Shown piece by piece: positions 8,311 to 18,093 of a stretch of DNA of 64,000 bases. Origin of the DNA: Limnohabitans sp. INBF002 (GTDB lineage: Bacteria; Pseudomonadota; Gammaproteobacteria; Burkholderiales; Burkholderiaceae_C); assembly GCF_027924905.1 (NCBI RefSeq), contig NZ_AP027055.1:992001-1056000 (forward strand). The letters are read 5' to 3'. The stretch's first letter is position 1, and each line of letters starts with the position of its first letter. The notes beneath the pieces were generated by a model, which was not told the DNA's origin, ran no database searches, and was given only the letters and a program-made list of their open reading frames with translations. Both the position numbers and the translations under genes were made by a program.

Positions 8311-9279
8311 ATGACCACCCTGTTGAAACGCTTGAGCCTGATTCTGTTGACGTCTTATGTGGCGACTTTCTCGCTGGCGCAAAACTATCCAAGCAAACCT
8401 ATCAAAGTGGTGGTGGGCTATGCCGCTGGCGGCGCGGTCGATGTGGTGGCACGCACCATAGGCCAAAGCCTCTCTACCAGCCTAGGCCAGCCCGTGATTG
8501 TGGAAAACAAACCTGGCGCTGGTACCAACATTGCCGTGAAGTCCGTGGTCACCGCTGAACCCGATGGCTACACGATGATGATGGCCGCCAACGCCTTGGC
8601 GGCCAACATGTCGCTTTACCAACCCGCGCCGTTCGACGCCGAGCGTGACTTGGTGGCGGTGTCGCTCATCGGTCGCGTGCCTGTGGTGATTGCCGCCAAC
8701 CCGAATGCGCCTTACACCAACATCAAGCAGTTGATCGAGGCAGCCAAGGGCAAACCTAACAGCATTGCGTTTGGTTCGCCCGGTAATGGCTCAACACCGC
8801 ACATGGCGATTGAGTTGTTTGCTCGCGCCGCTGGCATTGATTTGCAACACATTCCCTACCGTGGCGGCTCGCCGGCCATCACCGATGTGATCGGTGGTCA
8901 GTTGCCGCTGGTGGCAGTCAACGCGTTGGAGGTGCTGCCGCACGCCAAGAGCGGCAAGCTCAAAGTGTTGGCCGTGCTCAGCCCCAACCGCAGCGCCATC
9001 TTCCCCGATGTGCCCACCATTGCCGAGTCTGGCTTTCCTGGCTTTGAAGCCTCCGTGTGGTACGGCTTGGTGGCCCCTGCGGCCACGCCCAAACCGATCG
9101 TGAACAAGCTGCATGACGAAGTGCAAAAAGCTTTGGAAACCAAAGAAGTGCGCGAGCGCATGAGTGCCGTGGGCGGCGAAGTCGTGCCCGGCAGCGCCGA
9201 GATGTTTACCCACCTGATTCGCTCCGAACGCCAGCGTTATGCCAAGCTGGTGCGCGAAGCCAACATTCAACCTGATTGA
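8311..9279 (+). CDS. Bug-family substrate-binding protein in the pmd operon (second copy)
   Basis: A 322-residue Bug/TctC-type receptor. The ATG at 8311 gives a normal signal peptide (MTTLLKRLSLILLTSYVATF, cleavage near SLA); a TTG at 8302 overlapping the previous stop would add three residues. Canonical features are YPSKPIKVVVGYAAGGAVDV, VVENKPGAGTN and PYRGGSPAITDVIGGQL. It follows the first Bug gene almost without a gap and precedes pmdD. The two receptors differ clearly in sequence, so they probably bind different ligands and are not a recent duplication. No TctA or TctB permease genes are present in the window. Confidence 0.9.
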   Translation: MTTLLKRLSLILLTSYVATFSLAQNYPSKPIKVVVGYAAGGAVDVVARTIGQSLSTSLGQPVIVENKPGAGTNIAVKSVVTAEPDGYTMMMAANALAANMSLYQPAPFDAERDLVAVSLIGRVPVVIAANPNAPYTNIKQLIEAAKGKPNSIAFGSPGNGSTPHMAIELFARAAGIDLQHIPYRGGSPAITDVIGGQLPLVAVNALEVLPHAKSGKLKVLAVLSPNRSAIFPDVPTIAESGFPGFEASVWYGLVAPAATPKPIVNKLHDEVQKALETKEVRERMSAVGGEVVPGSAEMFTHLIRSERQRYAKLVREANIQPD

Positions 9280-9295
9280 GACTAAGAGGAGCACC

Positions 9296-10212
9296 ATGGA
9301 ATTTCAAAAAACCCCCGGCTGGATGGACTGGTACACCGGCCCCAGCAAACCCAAATTCAAATTGCCCGCAGGCGCCGTGGATGCCCACTGCCACGTGTTT
9401 GGCCCTGGCAACGAGTTCCCTTACGCACCTGAGCGCAAGTACACCCCGTGCGACGCGTCGAAGGCGCAGCTCTACGCCTTGCGCGACCACCTCGGCTTTG
9501 CCCGCAACGTGGTGGTGCAAGCCACCTGCCACGGCGCAGACAACCGCGCCATGGTCGATGCGCTGGTCAGCTCCGGTGGCAAAGCGCGTGGCGTGGCCAC
9601 CGTCAAGCGCAGCGTGACGGAAGACGAGTTGCAAGCCATGCACGACGCAGGTGTGCGCGGTGTGCGTTTTAACTTTGTGAAGCGCTTGGTGGACTTCACC
9701 CCCAAAGACGAATTGTTGGAAATTGCCAAGCGCGTTCAGATGTACGGCTGGCATGTGGTGATTTACTTTGAAGCCGTCGACTTACCCGAGTTGTGGGACT
9801 TCTTCACCGCCTTGCCCACCAACATTGTGGTGGACCACATGGGCCGCCCCGATGTGACCAAGCCTGTGGATGGCCCTGAGTTTGAGTTGTTTGTGAAATT
9901 CATGCGCGAACACCCCAACGTATGGAGCAAGGTGACGTGTCCTGAGCGTTTGTCAGTGGCTGGCCCCAGGGCTTTGAACGGCGAGCAAAACGCCTACCAA
10001 GACGTGATTCCCTTTGCCAAGCGCATCGTGGACGAGTTCCCAGACCGCGTGATCTGGGGCACCGATTGGCCGCACCCCAACCTCAAAGACCACATGCCCG
10101 ATGACGGCTTGCTGGTGGATTTCATCCCGCACATCGCGACCACCGAAGAAAAACAACGCAAGTTGTTGGTGGACAACCCGATGCGCTTGTACTGGCCTGA
10201 GGAGACTTTTTA

Positions 10213-10213
<1 letters not shown>
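9296..10213 (+). CDS. pmdD: 2-pyrone-4,6-dicarboxylate hydrolase (LigI/PmdD type)
   Basis: A 305-residue amidohydrolase that opens the lactone 2-pyrone-4,6-dicarboxylate to 4-oxalomesaconate. The ATG at 9296 has AAGAGGAG just upstream; earlier in-frame starts lie inside the Bug gene and were rejected. The start of the barrel, VDAHCHVFGP, carries His31 and His33; His181 in VVDHMGRPD and Asp257 in WGTDWPHPN complete the active-site set known for LigI. WSKVTCPERLS is another family mark. Its TAA overlaps the ATG of pmdA (TAATG), so translation is likely coupled to the dioxygenase genes. Confidence 0.93.
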
Positions 10214-11555
<1,342 letters not shown>

Positions 11556-11565
11556 TAACTTTGCG

Positions 11566-11587
11566 GGACAGACCTTCAGCTCTGTCC
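11566..11587 (+). other. Intercistronic hairpin between pmdB and pmdC
   Basis: GGACAGA (11566-11572) pairs perfectly with TCTGTCC (11581-11587) around an 8-base loop. There is no T run, so it is not an intrinsic terminator; such hairpins often stabilise or process the upstream message. The pmdC ribosome site (TGGAG) follows it. Confidence 0.55.
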
Positions 11588-11606
11588 TCAACTGGAGTAA
11601 AACAAC

Positions 11607-12563
11607 ATGAGTAAAACCATCAAAGTCGCCTTGGCTGGCGCAGGTGCTTTCGGCATCAAACACTTGGACGGCATCAAAAATATCGACGGCGTGGAAGTCG
11701 TGTCATTGATCAGCCGTGATTTGGAAAAAACGAAAGAAGTCGCCGACAAATACGGCATCAAGCACATCACCACCGACTTGGCTGACAGCTTGGCTTTGCC
11801 CGAAGTCGACGCTGTGATTTTGTGTACCCCTACACAAATGCACGCCGCACAAAGCTTGGCTTGCTTGAAAGCTGGCAAACACGTGCAGGTGGAAATTCCC
11901 TTGGCCGACAGCTGGAAAGATGCGGAAGAGGTCGCGCGCGTGGCCAAAGAAAAAGGCTTGGTCGCCATGTGCGGTCACACCCGTCGCTTCAACCCCAGCC
12001 ATCAGTGGGTGCACAACAAAATCAAAGCGGGCGAATTCAACATCCAACAAATGGATGTGCAAACCTACTTCTTCCGCCGCACCAACATGAACGCCTTGGG
12101 CCAAGCCCGTAGCTGGACCGACCACTTGCTGTGGCACCACGCTGCGCACACCGTGGATTTGTTTGCTTACCAAGCCGGCAGCCCCATCGTCAAAGCCAAT
12201 GCGGTGCAAGGCCCCATCCACCCCGCATTGGGCATCGCGATGGACATGAGCATTCAATTGCAAGCCGCCAACGGCGCGATTTGTACCTTGAGCCTGTCGT
12301 TCAACAACGACGGCCCCTTGGGCACGTACTTCCGCTACATCGGTGACACCGGCACTTACTTGGCCCGTTACGACGACCTGTTCACCGGCAAGGAAGAGCA
12401 AATTGATGTGTCCAAAGTGGCGGTGTCCATGAATGGCATCGAGTTGCAAGACCGCGAGTTCTTCGCTGCCATCAAAGAAGGTCGCGAGCCGAATTCCAGC
12501 GTCGCTCAAGTGCTGCCTTGCTACAAGGTGTTGCACGAGTTGGAGTTGCAACTCAACGCTTGA
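11607..12563 (+). CDS. pmdC: 4-carboxy-2-hydroxymuconate-6-semialdehyde dehydrogenase (LigC/PmdC type)
   Basis: A 318-residue Gfo/Idh/MocA-fold NADP-dependent dehydrogenase. It oxidises the hemiacetal form of the ring-cleavage product to 2-pyrone-4,6-dicarboxylate. The N-terminal Rossmann motif is VALAGAGAFGIKHLDGI. The usual EKP of the family reads VQVEIPLA here, as in LigC-type enzymes. MCGHTRRFNPSHQW and FFRRTNMNALGQARSWTDHL are characteristic of this subfamily. Length (about 315-320) and position after pmdAB match Comamonas and Sphingobium. It ends at a strong bidirectional terminator, so it is the last gene of the operon. Confidence 0.94.
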   Translation: MSKTIKVALAGAGAFGIKHLDGIKNIDGVEVVSLISRDLEKTKEVADKYGIKHITTDLADSLALPEVDAVILCTPTQMHAAQSLACLKAGKHVQVEIPLADSWKDAEEVARVAKEKGLVAMCGHTRRFNPSHQWVHNKIKAGEFNIQQMDVQTYFFRRTNMNALGQARSWTDHLLWHHAAHTVDLFAYQAGSPIVKANAVQGPIHPALGIAMDMSIQLQAANGAICTLSLSFNNDGPLGTYFRYIGDTGTYLARYDDLFTGKEEQIDVSKVAVSMNGIELQDREFFAAIKEGREPNSSVAQVLPCYKVLHELELQLNA

Positions 12564-12576
12564 TGTTGCAAGCCAC

Positions 12577-12606
12577 AAAAAAAGGGAGCCATCTGGTTCC
12601 CTTTTT
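12577..12606. terminator. Bidirectional terminator between pmdC and the orphan TRAP receptor gene
   Basis: GGGAGCC (12584-12590) pairs with GGTTCCC (12595-12601; one G-T pair) around a 4-base loop, flanked by a run of seven A on the left and a T run on the right. It can terminate both converging transcripts. Confidence 0.8.
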
Positions 12607-12624
12607 TATTGCGTGTGCGACTGC

Positions 12625-13641
12625 TTATTTCGCTTTACGCGCCTTGTCCACGGCAGCGTACATCTCACCCACGATGGGGCCGAGTTCAGTGGTGTACTTC
12701 TCGACCACTGGCTTAGAGCGCTCGCGCAGTTTGGTGATTTCTTCGGGTGACAACTCAAACACAGTCATGCCTTTGCGCTTGATTTCAGCCAACACTTTGG
12801 CGGCTTCATCGCGTGCAATTTTGCGTTGGTACAAGGCTGTTTCTTGTGCGCTTTCACGCATCAGTTTTTGTTCGGCAGGCGTCAGCTTGTCCCAGAATTT
12901 TTTGCTCACCACCACAGCTTGTGGGGTGTACATGTGGTTGGTGATGGTGAGGTACTTGGACACTTCATCGAACTTGCTGTCCAAAATGTTCAACAAGGGG
13001 TTGGTCATGCCATCAATCGCGCCTTGCTCCAGCGCGGTGTAGGTTTCGGTGAAGGCCATAGGCACAGGCGATGCACCCAAAGATTTCATGAAGTCCACAT
13101 AGATGGGCGTAGGAATCACGCGCATCTTCATGCCTTTGAAGTCATCGGCTTTGGCAATGGGCTTTTTGCCGGTGTGCACTTGGCGATAGCCCAAGTCCCA
13201 ATAAGCCAACCCGACCAAGCCTTTGTCTTGCAACTTGTCCAACAGTTTTTGGCCGACGGGGCCATCAGACACAGCGTCCGCTTCTTTGGTGTTGTTAAAC
13301 AGGAATGGGAAATCAAAGATGGCCATTTCTTTGGCTACGCCCGCCAACAAGCTGGCGTTCATCACGGTCATCTCAACGGTGCCGCCTTGCATGGCTGACA
13401 CGGTTTGCAAATCTGGGCCCAAGGCGCCGCCTGGGAAGGCTTGCACTTTGAACTTGCCATTGGTTTTCTTGGCCATCAGTTCAGCAAACTTTTCAACGCC
13501 TTGCACTTGAGGGTGGCCTTTGTTGCTGGCCGATGGGAACTTGACGGTACGCGCTTCAAAGTCAGCAGCGTGAGCCAAGCCTGTGGATGCGAGAGCAGCA
13601 GTCAAGAGTGACAGCGAGAGGACGCGACGTAATGGATTCAT
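12625..13641 (-). CDS. TRAP transporter substrate-binding protein (DctP family), orphan
   Basis: A 338-residue DctP-type periplasmic receptor with a signal peptide (MNPLRRVLSLSLLTAALAST, cleavage after AHA). The start at 13641 was chosen because an upstream in-frame extension would run antisense through the IclR gene and precede the signal peptide. Ligand-domain marks are FPGGALGPDLQTVSAMQGGT, MKMRVIPTPIYVDFMKSLGA (the conserved carboxylate-binding Arg) and ALEQGAIDGMTNP. It is clearly paralogous to the receptor at 37593. No permease genes adjoin it, so it may use the DctQM at 35673-37502 or a permease elsewhere. It is divergent from an IclR gene. Confidence 0.92.
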   Translation of the reverse strand: MNPLRRVLSLSLLTAALASTGLAHAADFEARTVKFPSASNKGHPQVQGVEKFAELMAKKTNGKFKVQAFPGGALGPDLQTVSAMQGGTVEMTVMNASLLAGVAKEMAIFDFPFLFNNTKEADAVSDGPVGQKLLDKLQDKGLVGLAYWDLGYRQVHTGKKPIAKADDFKGMKMRVIPTPIYVDFMKSLGASPVPMAFTETYTALEQGAIDGMTNPLLNILDSKFDEVSKYLTITNHMYTPQAVVVSKKFWDKLTPAEQKLMRESAQETALYQRKIARDEAAKVLAEIKRKGMTVFELSPEEITKLRERSKPVVEKYTTELGPIVGEMYAAVDKARKAK

Positions 13642-13724
13642 GAGGTTTCTCAGTGTGGGTTGAATGACAAGCCTGAACTGTATTTGCGTGATGGAATATT
13701 TCAATCTTTGCTTTGCGCCCATTG

Positions 13725-13758
13725 ACCGAATAGCGGACAATGTCGTCCGAAAGGCGGT
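13725..13758. promoter_or_regulatory. 34-bp dyad, candidate IclR operator
   Basis: Between the divergent TRAP receptor and IclR genes there is an exactly symmetric dyad: ACCG (13725-13728), CGGAC (13734-13738), GTCCG (13745-13749) and CGGT (13755-13758), all centred at 13741.5. The half-site CCG-N5-CGGAC resembles the PcaR-type box (TCG-N5-CGCAC). It ends 7 bp before the chosen IclR start. Confidence 0.55.
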
Positions 13759-13765
13759 TGAAAGC

Positions 13766-14575
13766 ATGGTTTCTCCTAATGCGTCTGCACTGGTCTCAAA
13801 ACCTTCAAGCAAAGAATTTCCCATCGACTCTGGTGACTTGATCACAGGTGTGGGTCGTGCGCTGGCCGTCATCGAAGCGTTCAACGATGAGTACGGGCGC
13901 ATGACGGTGTCACAAGTGGCAGAACGCACCGGCATTCCACGTACGGCGGCAAGGCGTTATTTGCTCAACCTGTGTCACTTTGGTTATGGCGACACCGATG
14001 GCAAGTTTTATTGGCTCACACCGCGTGTGCTCAGACTGGGTCAAGGTTACTTAGATGGCGCGCGTCTGCCCCGGTTGGTGCAGCCTTTCATTCAACGCTT
14101 GGCCATGTCGTCGGGTGAGACGGTCAATGTGTCCGTGCTCGACGGGCATGAGGTGGTGTATGTGGCTCGCAGCAACAGTCCCAGAGTGGTGTCGATTGGT
14201 TTTTATGCCGGTGCGCGCGTGCCTGCGCACGTGGTGGGGCCGGGGGCTGCTATTTTGTCGACCTTGAGCGATGCCGATTTGAAAACATGGATTGCCGCCC
14301 ACGAGTTTTCAACCTTCAACAGCAATGCCGTGCTCACGCCCAAGAAGTTTGAAAAGATGGTGCTCAGTGCCCGCAAAGCCAATTACTGCATTTCGGTCGG
14401 CAACTTGGATCAGGGTCTTACCGGTGTGGCAGTTCCACTGAGAGACCGCCATGGTGAATGCAAGGCCGCATTGAGCATGACCTTGCAATCCACCATTTGG
14501 AACGACGCGTTGATTGTTGACAAGCTACTGCCACTGATCATTGAAACATCTCAAGTGCTCAGGGCCGTGATTTGA
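13766..14575 (+). CDS. IclR-family transcriptional regulator (PcaR/PcaU-like)
   Basis: A 269-residue IclR-family regulator. An N-terminal winged HTH (MTVSQVAERTGIPRTAARRY) is followed by an IclR effector domain with VNVSVLDGHEVVYVARSNSP and GLTGVAVPLRDRHGECKAAL. The RTAARRYLLNL recognition helix resembles the PcaR/PcaU/PobR subgroup that governs aromatic-acid catabolism. The start at 13766 (MVSPNASAL) is preferred; an upstream start at 13664 would read through the dyad operator. It is divergent from the orphan TRAP receptor and probably controls it; the flavoprotein gene downstream points the other way. Confidence 0.88.
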   Translation: MVSPNASALVSKPSSKEFPIDSGDLITGVGRALAVIEAFNDEYGRMTVSQVAERTGIPRTAARRYLLNLCHFGYGDTDGKFYWLTPRVLRLGQGYLDGARLPRLVQPFIQRLAMSSGETVNVSVLDGHEVVYVARSNSPRVVSIGFYAGARVPAHVVGPGAAILSTLSDADLKTWIAAHEFSTFNSNAVLTPKKFEKMVLSARKANYCISVGNLDQGLTGVAVPLRDRHGECKAALSMTLQSTIWNDALIVDKLLPLIIETSQVLRAVI

Positions 14576-14579
14576 TGTT

Positions 14580-16349
14580 TTACAACTGGCGTGCGCGTGC
14601 CACGGCGTGTTTCGCTGCCAAGTAACCAAAGGTCACGCCAGGCCCAATGGTGATGCCCGGTGCTGGATACACGCCACCCATGATGGAGTGCATGTCGTTG
14701 CCCGCCGCGTACAAGCCGTCAATGGCCACGCCTTGTGCGTTGAGTACACGCGCATCGCCATCGGTGACCAAGCCTGTGGCCGCACCAATGTCGCCAGGGT
14801 AGAGAGCCACCGCATAGAACGGGCCTTCGCGCAATGCGCCCAAACACGGGTTGTGGCCGTGCCATGTGGCGTCGCCATTGGCACGTTGGTAGTCGGTGGT
14901 GCCGCGTTGGAAATCTTCGTCCACGCCTTTGTCGGCAAACGCATTGAAGCGTTCGACGGTGGCTTGGAGTTTGTCTGCGGGCACATTCAGTTGTTGCGCC
15001 AACTCGGCCAAGGTGTTGCCTTGTTTCAAATAGCCATCGGCCAAGAATGGCTCTAAGCCTTTGCCACCAGGACGAACCATGCCAATGCCATAGCGCTTCA
15101 AGGCGCCTGCATCGCACACCAACCACGATGGCACGCTGGGCGTGGTGGCGTGGTGGGCTTGCATGGCAATGCCAAACAAGTGGTACGAGGTGGATTCGTT
15201 CAGATAGCGTTGGCCTTGGCTGTCCACGGTGAGCATGCCGGGCTTGCCGCGGTCCATCACAAAGTGTGGAAACACAGCGGTGCTGCCGTCGGCACGTTGA
15301 CGTGTGGAGACCGGAGCCCAAAACGCATTGCTCAAACCGCCGGTGCCGAGTTGGCCACCAGCAAGGAGTGCCAAGTCTTGCGCCTTGCCTGTGTGGCCGG
15401 GGCCTGCGGGGCACCACGCTTCTTTGGCGCCGGGCAACATGTCTGCACGGCGTGTGGGGTGGCGGTTGAAACCACCGCTGGCCATGACCACGCCGCCTTT
15501 GCTGCGCACCATGCGTTTCACCACGCTGCCATCGGGCAAGGTTTGTTGCAGCGCCACGCCTTGAATGGTGTTGCCGTCTTGCAGCAGTTGTGTGGCTTCG
15601 GTGTTCGTGACCAACAAGCCTTGGCGTTGGATGTAGCTGTAGAGCATGCGCGCAATCATGGCGTTGCCCATGACCAAGCGTGTGCTGCGTGGGTGCAGCA
15701 GTTTGTCTAGGAAATGGCGCACGATGATGCGCACGCTGTAGCTGAACGATTTCCACGTCTCCGTCAAACGCAGCAAATGGAAGATGTCATCACGGTCCAC
15801 CATCATGCCGCCGAGCACGGTGAATTCCGGGATAGGGTTGCGCACAAGCGGCAAGTTGGGGCCGAGCAATTTGCCATCAAAGGGCTGCGGCTCAATCGCA
15901 CGGCCACGCAACACCGAGCCTTCGAGTTCAGACAAATAGTCGGGGTGCAACATGCGCACTTGGAATTGCAGTGCGCTGTTTGCTTCGAGTTTGGCGATGG
16001 CGTGTGGCCCGTTGTCGATGAACGCTTGGCGCAACTTGGCGTCTGAGCGTTCGCCCACAGCGAGGTTCAAAAACGTGGCCACGCGTTCAGGCGTGTCATC
16101 CGGGTTGACTTCCAGGCCGCGTTGGGTGCCGGGCACCCAGGTGGTGGCTGCCGACAAGGCGGTGGTGCCACCCACATGGGCCATGCGTTCGACCAGCAGC
16201 ACACGTGCGCCGTCAATCGCGGCATTGAGTGCGGCTGAAAGACCTGCGCCGCCAGAACCAATCACCACCAAGTCCACGGTGTCGTGGTCTTTGAATTGCG
16301 ACAGGTCAGTGCTGATGCGCTGATGCAGGGGATGCAAGGTGTCGTTCAT
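14580..16349 (-). CDS. KstD-like FAD-dependent dehydrogenase (FAD_binding_2 family)
   Basis: A 589-residue flavoprotein of the fumarate reductase/3-ketosteroid dehydrogenase superfamily. The FAD-binding Rossmann motif is VIGSGGAGLSAALNAA (about 29-44), followed by GGTTALSAATTWVPG. The C-terminal flavin-binding signature GGVYPAPGITIGPGVTFGYL is of the type seen in 3-ketosteroid-delta1-dehydrogenases. No signal peptide is seen, so it is cytoplasmic. It is downstream of and co-directional with a shikimate-dehydrogenase-like gene (3-bp gap). A second KstD-like flavoprotein lies at 18094. The likely reaction is desaturation of a ring next to a ketone; an alicyclic carboxylate such as an oxocyclohexane acid is inferred. 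Confidence 0.85.
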   Translation of the reverse strand: MNDTLHPLHQRISTDLSQFKDHDTVDLVVIGSGGAGLSAALNAAIDGARVLLVERMAHVGGTTALSAATTWVPGTQRGLEVNPDDTPERVATFLNLAVGERSDAKLRQAFIDNGPHAIAKLEANSALQFQVRMLHPDYLSELEGSVLRGRAIEPQPFDGKLLGPNLPLVRNPIPEFTVLGGMMVDRDDIFHLLRLTETWKSFSYSVRIIVRHFLDKLLHPRSTRLVMGNAMIARMLYSYIQRQGLLVTNTEATQLLQDGNTIQGVALQQTLPDGSVVKRMVRSKGGVVMASGGFNRHPTRRADMLPGAKEAWCPAGPGHTGKAQDLALLAGGQLGTGGLSNAFWAPVSTRQRADGSTAVFPHFVMDRGKPGMLTVDSQGQRYLNESTSYHLFGIAMQAHHATTPSVPSWLVCDAGALKRYGIGMVRPGGKGLEPFLADGYLKQGNTLAELAQQLNVPADKLQATVERFNAFADKGVDEDFQRGTTDYQRANGDATWHGHNPCLGALREGPFYAVALYPGDIGAATGLVTDGDARVLNAQGVAIDGLYAAGNDMHSIMGGVYPAPGITIGPGVTFGYLAAKHAVARARQL

Positions 16350-16352
16350 GAA

Positions 16353-17147
16353 TCAAGCCTCCAATAAGAAATTAACCATCAGTTCGCGCACTTGCGCAAA
16401 CATGTCAGCGCCTGTCACAGTCTTGCAGCCTTTGGCGCGCGCCGCCGCAATCAACGGGGTGATGGCGGGGGCCGTGATGACGCAGCCGACAAACATGTCG
16501 CCGTGAATTTTGGTGATGTCAATCGGCGTGGGATCGGCTTCTTTCATACCGATGGGCGTGGCGTTGACGGCGATATCAAAACCTGCGGGGTCAGAACTAC
16601 CCTGCATGACTTTGCCCAGTTTCAAACTGTTGAGGCGGTCGATCAAGGATTGACGGCGTTGGTCATCCGGGTCGTGAATGGCCAACTCGCTCACCCCCGC
16701 CAGCACCAAACTGTGCGCAATGGCAGAGCCTGCGCCGCCTGCACCCACCAGCAAGGCCCGTTTGTTTTTCAACACGCAACCGTTCTTTTCCATGGCGCGC
16801 ACATAGCCCAAACCATCGAACATGTCGCCATGCCAATGGCCTTGCGCGTCGCGTCGCACGGTGTTCACGGTGCCCAGAAAAGCGGCGCGCTCTGACAAGG
16901 TGTCGCAAAACGCGGTGCAGGCAAATTTGTGCGGCACGGTGACGATGAGGCCGTCGATGTTGCGCGCACGCTTGGTGCCTGCCCACCAATCAGTCAAGTC
17001 CGCAGGGGTGACGTGGGCGGGGACGCAGATGGCGTCGCGGCCATGCGATTCAAAGGCTTGGGTCACGCCAAAAGGTGATTTCACTTGGGCAATGGGGTCG
17101 CCAACAATGATGTGGACACGTGTGGCGCCGCTGAAGTTTTCAAGCAT
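16353..17147 (-). CDS. Shikimate/quinate dehydrogenase-family protein (variant GDMFDG motif)
   Basis: A 264-residue AroE-fold NAD(P)-dependent dehydrogenase. The substrate domain shows IVGDPIAQVKSPFGV and the catalytic Lys in VTVPHKFA. NTV in GTVNTVRR is kept, and the catalytic Asp is in GDMFDGLGYV, where biosynthetic AroE proteins read (G)DNTDGxG. The nucleotide domain opens with ALLVGAGGAGSAIAHSLV. It is the first gene of a minus-strand pair with the KstD-like flavoprotein and is divergent from an IclR gene. It probably oxidises a ring hydroxyl for the flavoprotein to act on. It shares the GDMFDG variant with the gene at 39109. Confidence 0.87.
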   Translation of the reverse strand: MLENFSGATRVHIIVGDPIAQVKSPFGVTQAFESHGRDAICVPAHVTPADLTDWWAGTKRARNIDGLIVTVPHKFACTAFCDTLSERAAFLGTVNTVRRDAQGHWHGDMFDGLGYVRAMEKNGCVLKNKRALLVGAGGAGSAIAHSLVLAGVSELAIHDPDDQRRQSLIDRLNSLKLGKVMQGSSDPAGFDIAVNATPIGMKEADPTPIDITKIHGDMFVGCVITAPAITPLIAAARAKGCKTVTGADMFAQVRELMVNFLLEA

Positions 17148-17194
17148 GGTGATGAAGCGTTGAGTGGATGAATGTGTCGTAGTTTATCCAAAAA

Positions 17195-17227
17195 TGGAAT
17201 TGCGTTCAACTTTTGAACAAATTTCAT
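17195..17227. promoter_or_regulatory. Candidate IclR operator overlapping the -35 region
   Basis: GTTCAA (17204-17209) and TTGAAC (17213-17218) form a perfect dyad centred at 17211. Symmetry extends outward with GAA (17197-17199) and TTC (17223-17225). Each half resembles the IclR-family consensus form TGGAA...TTC-A. The right arm TTGAAC is also a -35-like element of the IclR promoter, so the site could repress one gene and act on the other. Confidence 0.55.
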
Positions 17228-17240
17228 TTTTCGTGATAAA
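17213..17240 (+). promoter_or_regulatory. Candidate promoter of the IclR/flavoprotein operon
   Basis: The -35-like TTGAAC (17213-17218) and -10-like GATAAA (17235-17240) are separated by 16 bp, 33 bp before the IclR start. The -35 lies inside the dyad operator. Confidence 0.45.
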
Positions 17241-17273
17241 GTCCGATCCAACATTCACCAACCACACACCACT

Positions 17274-18089
17274 ATGAGCGGCGTACTTGAGAGAACTTTG
17301 GGCATCTTGGAGCTCTTGTCTAGCCAAGAGCAGGGCGTTGAGCTGGCTGTGTTGGCCGACAAGCTCAACATGCCCAAGAGTGCTGCGCACCGCCTGTTGG
17401 CGGACCTCATTCGTTTCGGTTACGTGCGCCAAACCCGCGACATGGGCGAGTACGTGTTGACCACCAAACTCGTGTCCTTGGGCTTGACCTACCTCAGCAA
17501 AACAGGCGTCATCGATGTGGCGCAGCCCTTGCTCGACCGCTTGGCCGAGCAAACGGGCGAGCTGGTGCGTTTGTCAGTGGTGGACGGTGACCGCTTGATT
17601 TGGGTGGCACGCGCACAAGGTGCTCGCCAAGGTCTGCGCTATGACCCGGACATGGGCAGTATTGCGCGGTTGAGCTGTTCGTCGTCTGGCTTGGCTTGGT
17701 TGTCCACCATGAAGGATGACGATGCGTTGGCCTTGGTGTCGCAACAAGGCCTAGGCACGCCACAAGAGTTTGGCCCCAACGCTCCCAAGAGTTTGAAAGC
17801 CTTTCTCAAGGTGTTGCAAGACACCCGCAAACAAGGCTACAGCCTGACCGAAGAAACCTACACCGCAGGGCTCAACGCCATTGCCGTGCCGGTGGGCTTG
17901 GCTGGGCAGTTGCCCATGGGCACCATCAGCGTGGCGGGGCCTTCTGCACGTTTGACGCGTGAGCGCATGTTGGCACTTGTGCCTGACTTGCTGTCCTACG
18001 CCGCCCAGCTGGCCGCAGCCAGTGGTGCGTCGCCCATGTTGACGCGCGGCACCAGCCAAGTGCGTTTGCAACCTATTTACGCAGCTTGA
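17274..18089 (+). CDS. IclR-family transcriptional regulator
   Basis: A 271-residue IclR-type regulator: winged HTH (VELAVLADKLNMPKSAAHRL, about 21-40) and effector domain with GELVRLSVVDGDRLIWVARA and TYTAGLNAIAVPV. It starts the plus-strand operon with the flavoprotein-NIPSNAP gene (4 bp gap) and the TIM-barrel gene, and is divergent from the dehydrogenase/flavoprotein pair. One regulator therefore probably controls both arms through the dyad at 17195-17227. No clear Shine-Dalgarno is seen before the ATG. The effector is unknown. Confidence 0.9.
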   Translation: MSGVLERTLGILELLSSQEQGVELAVLADKLNMPKSAAHRLLADLIRFGYVRQTRDMGEYVLTTKLVSLGLTYLSKTGVIDVAQPLLDRLAEQTGELVRLSVVDGDRLIWVARAQGARQGLRYDPDMGSIARLSCSSSGLAWLSTMKDDDALALVSQQGLGTPQEFGPNAPKSLKAFLKVLQDTRKQGYSLTEETYTAGLNAIAVPVGLAGQLPMGTISVAGPSARLTRERMLALVPDLLSYAAQLAAASGASPMLTRGTSQVRLQPIYAA

Positions 18090-18093
18090 AACC

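Noticed and set aside
13664-13765. Upstream in-frame extension of the IclR gene at 13766
   Set aside because: The added residues are non-homologous and the frame crosses the symmetric operator; MVSPNASAL at 13766 is preferred.
12625-13935. Longer 436-residue frame for the orphan TRAP receptor
   Set aside because: The extra 98 residues precede a clear signal peptide and run antisense through the dyad operator and the IclR N-terminus; the start at 13641 is far better.
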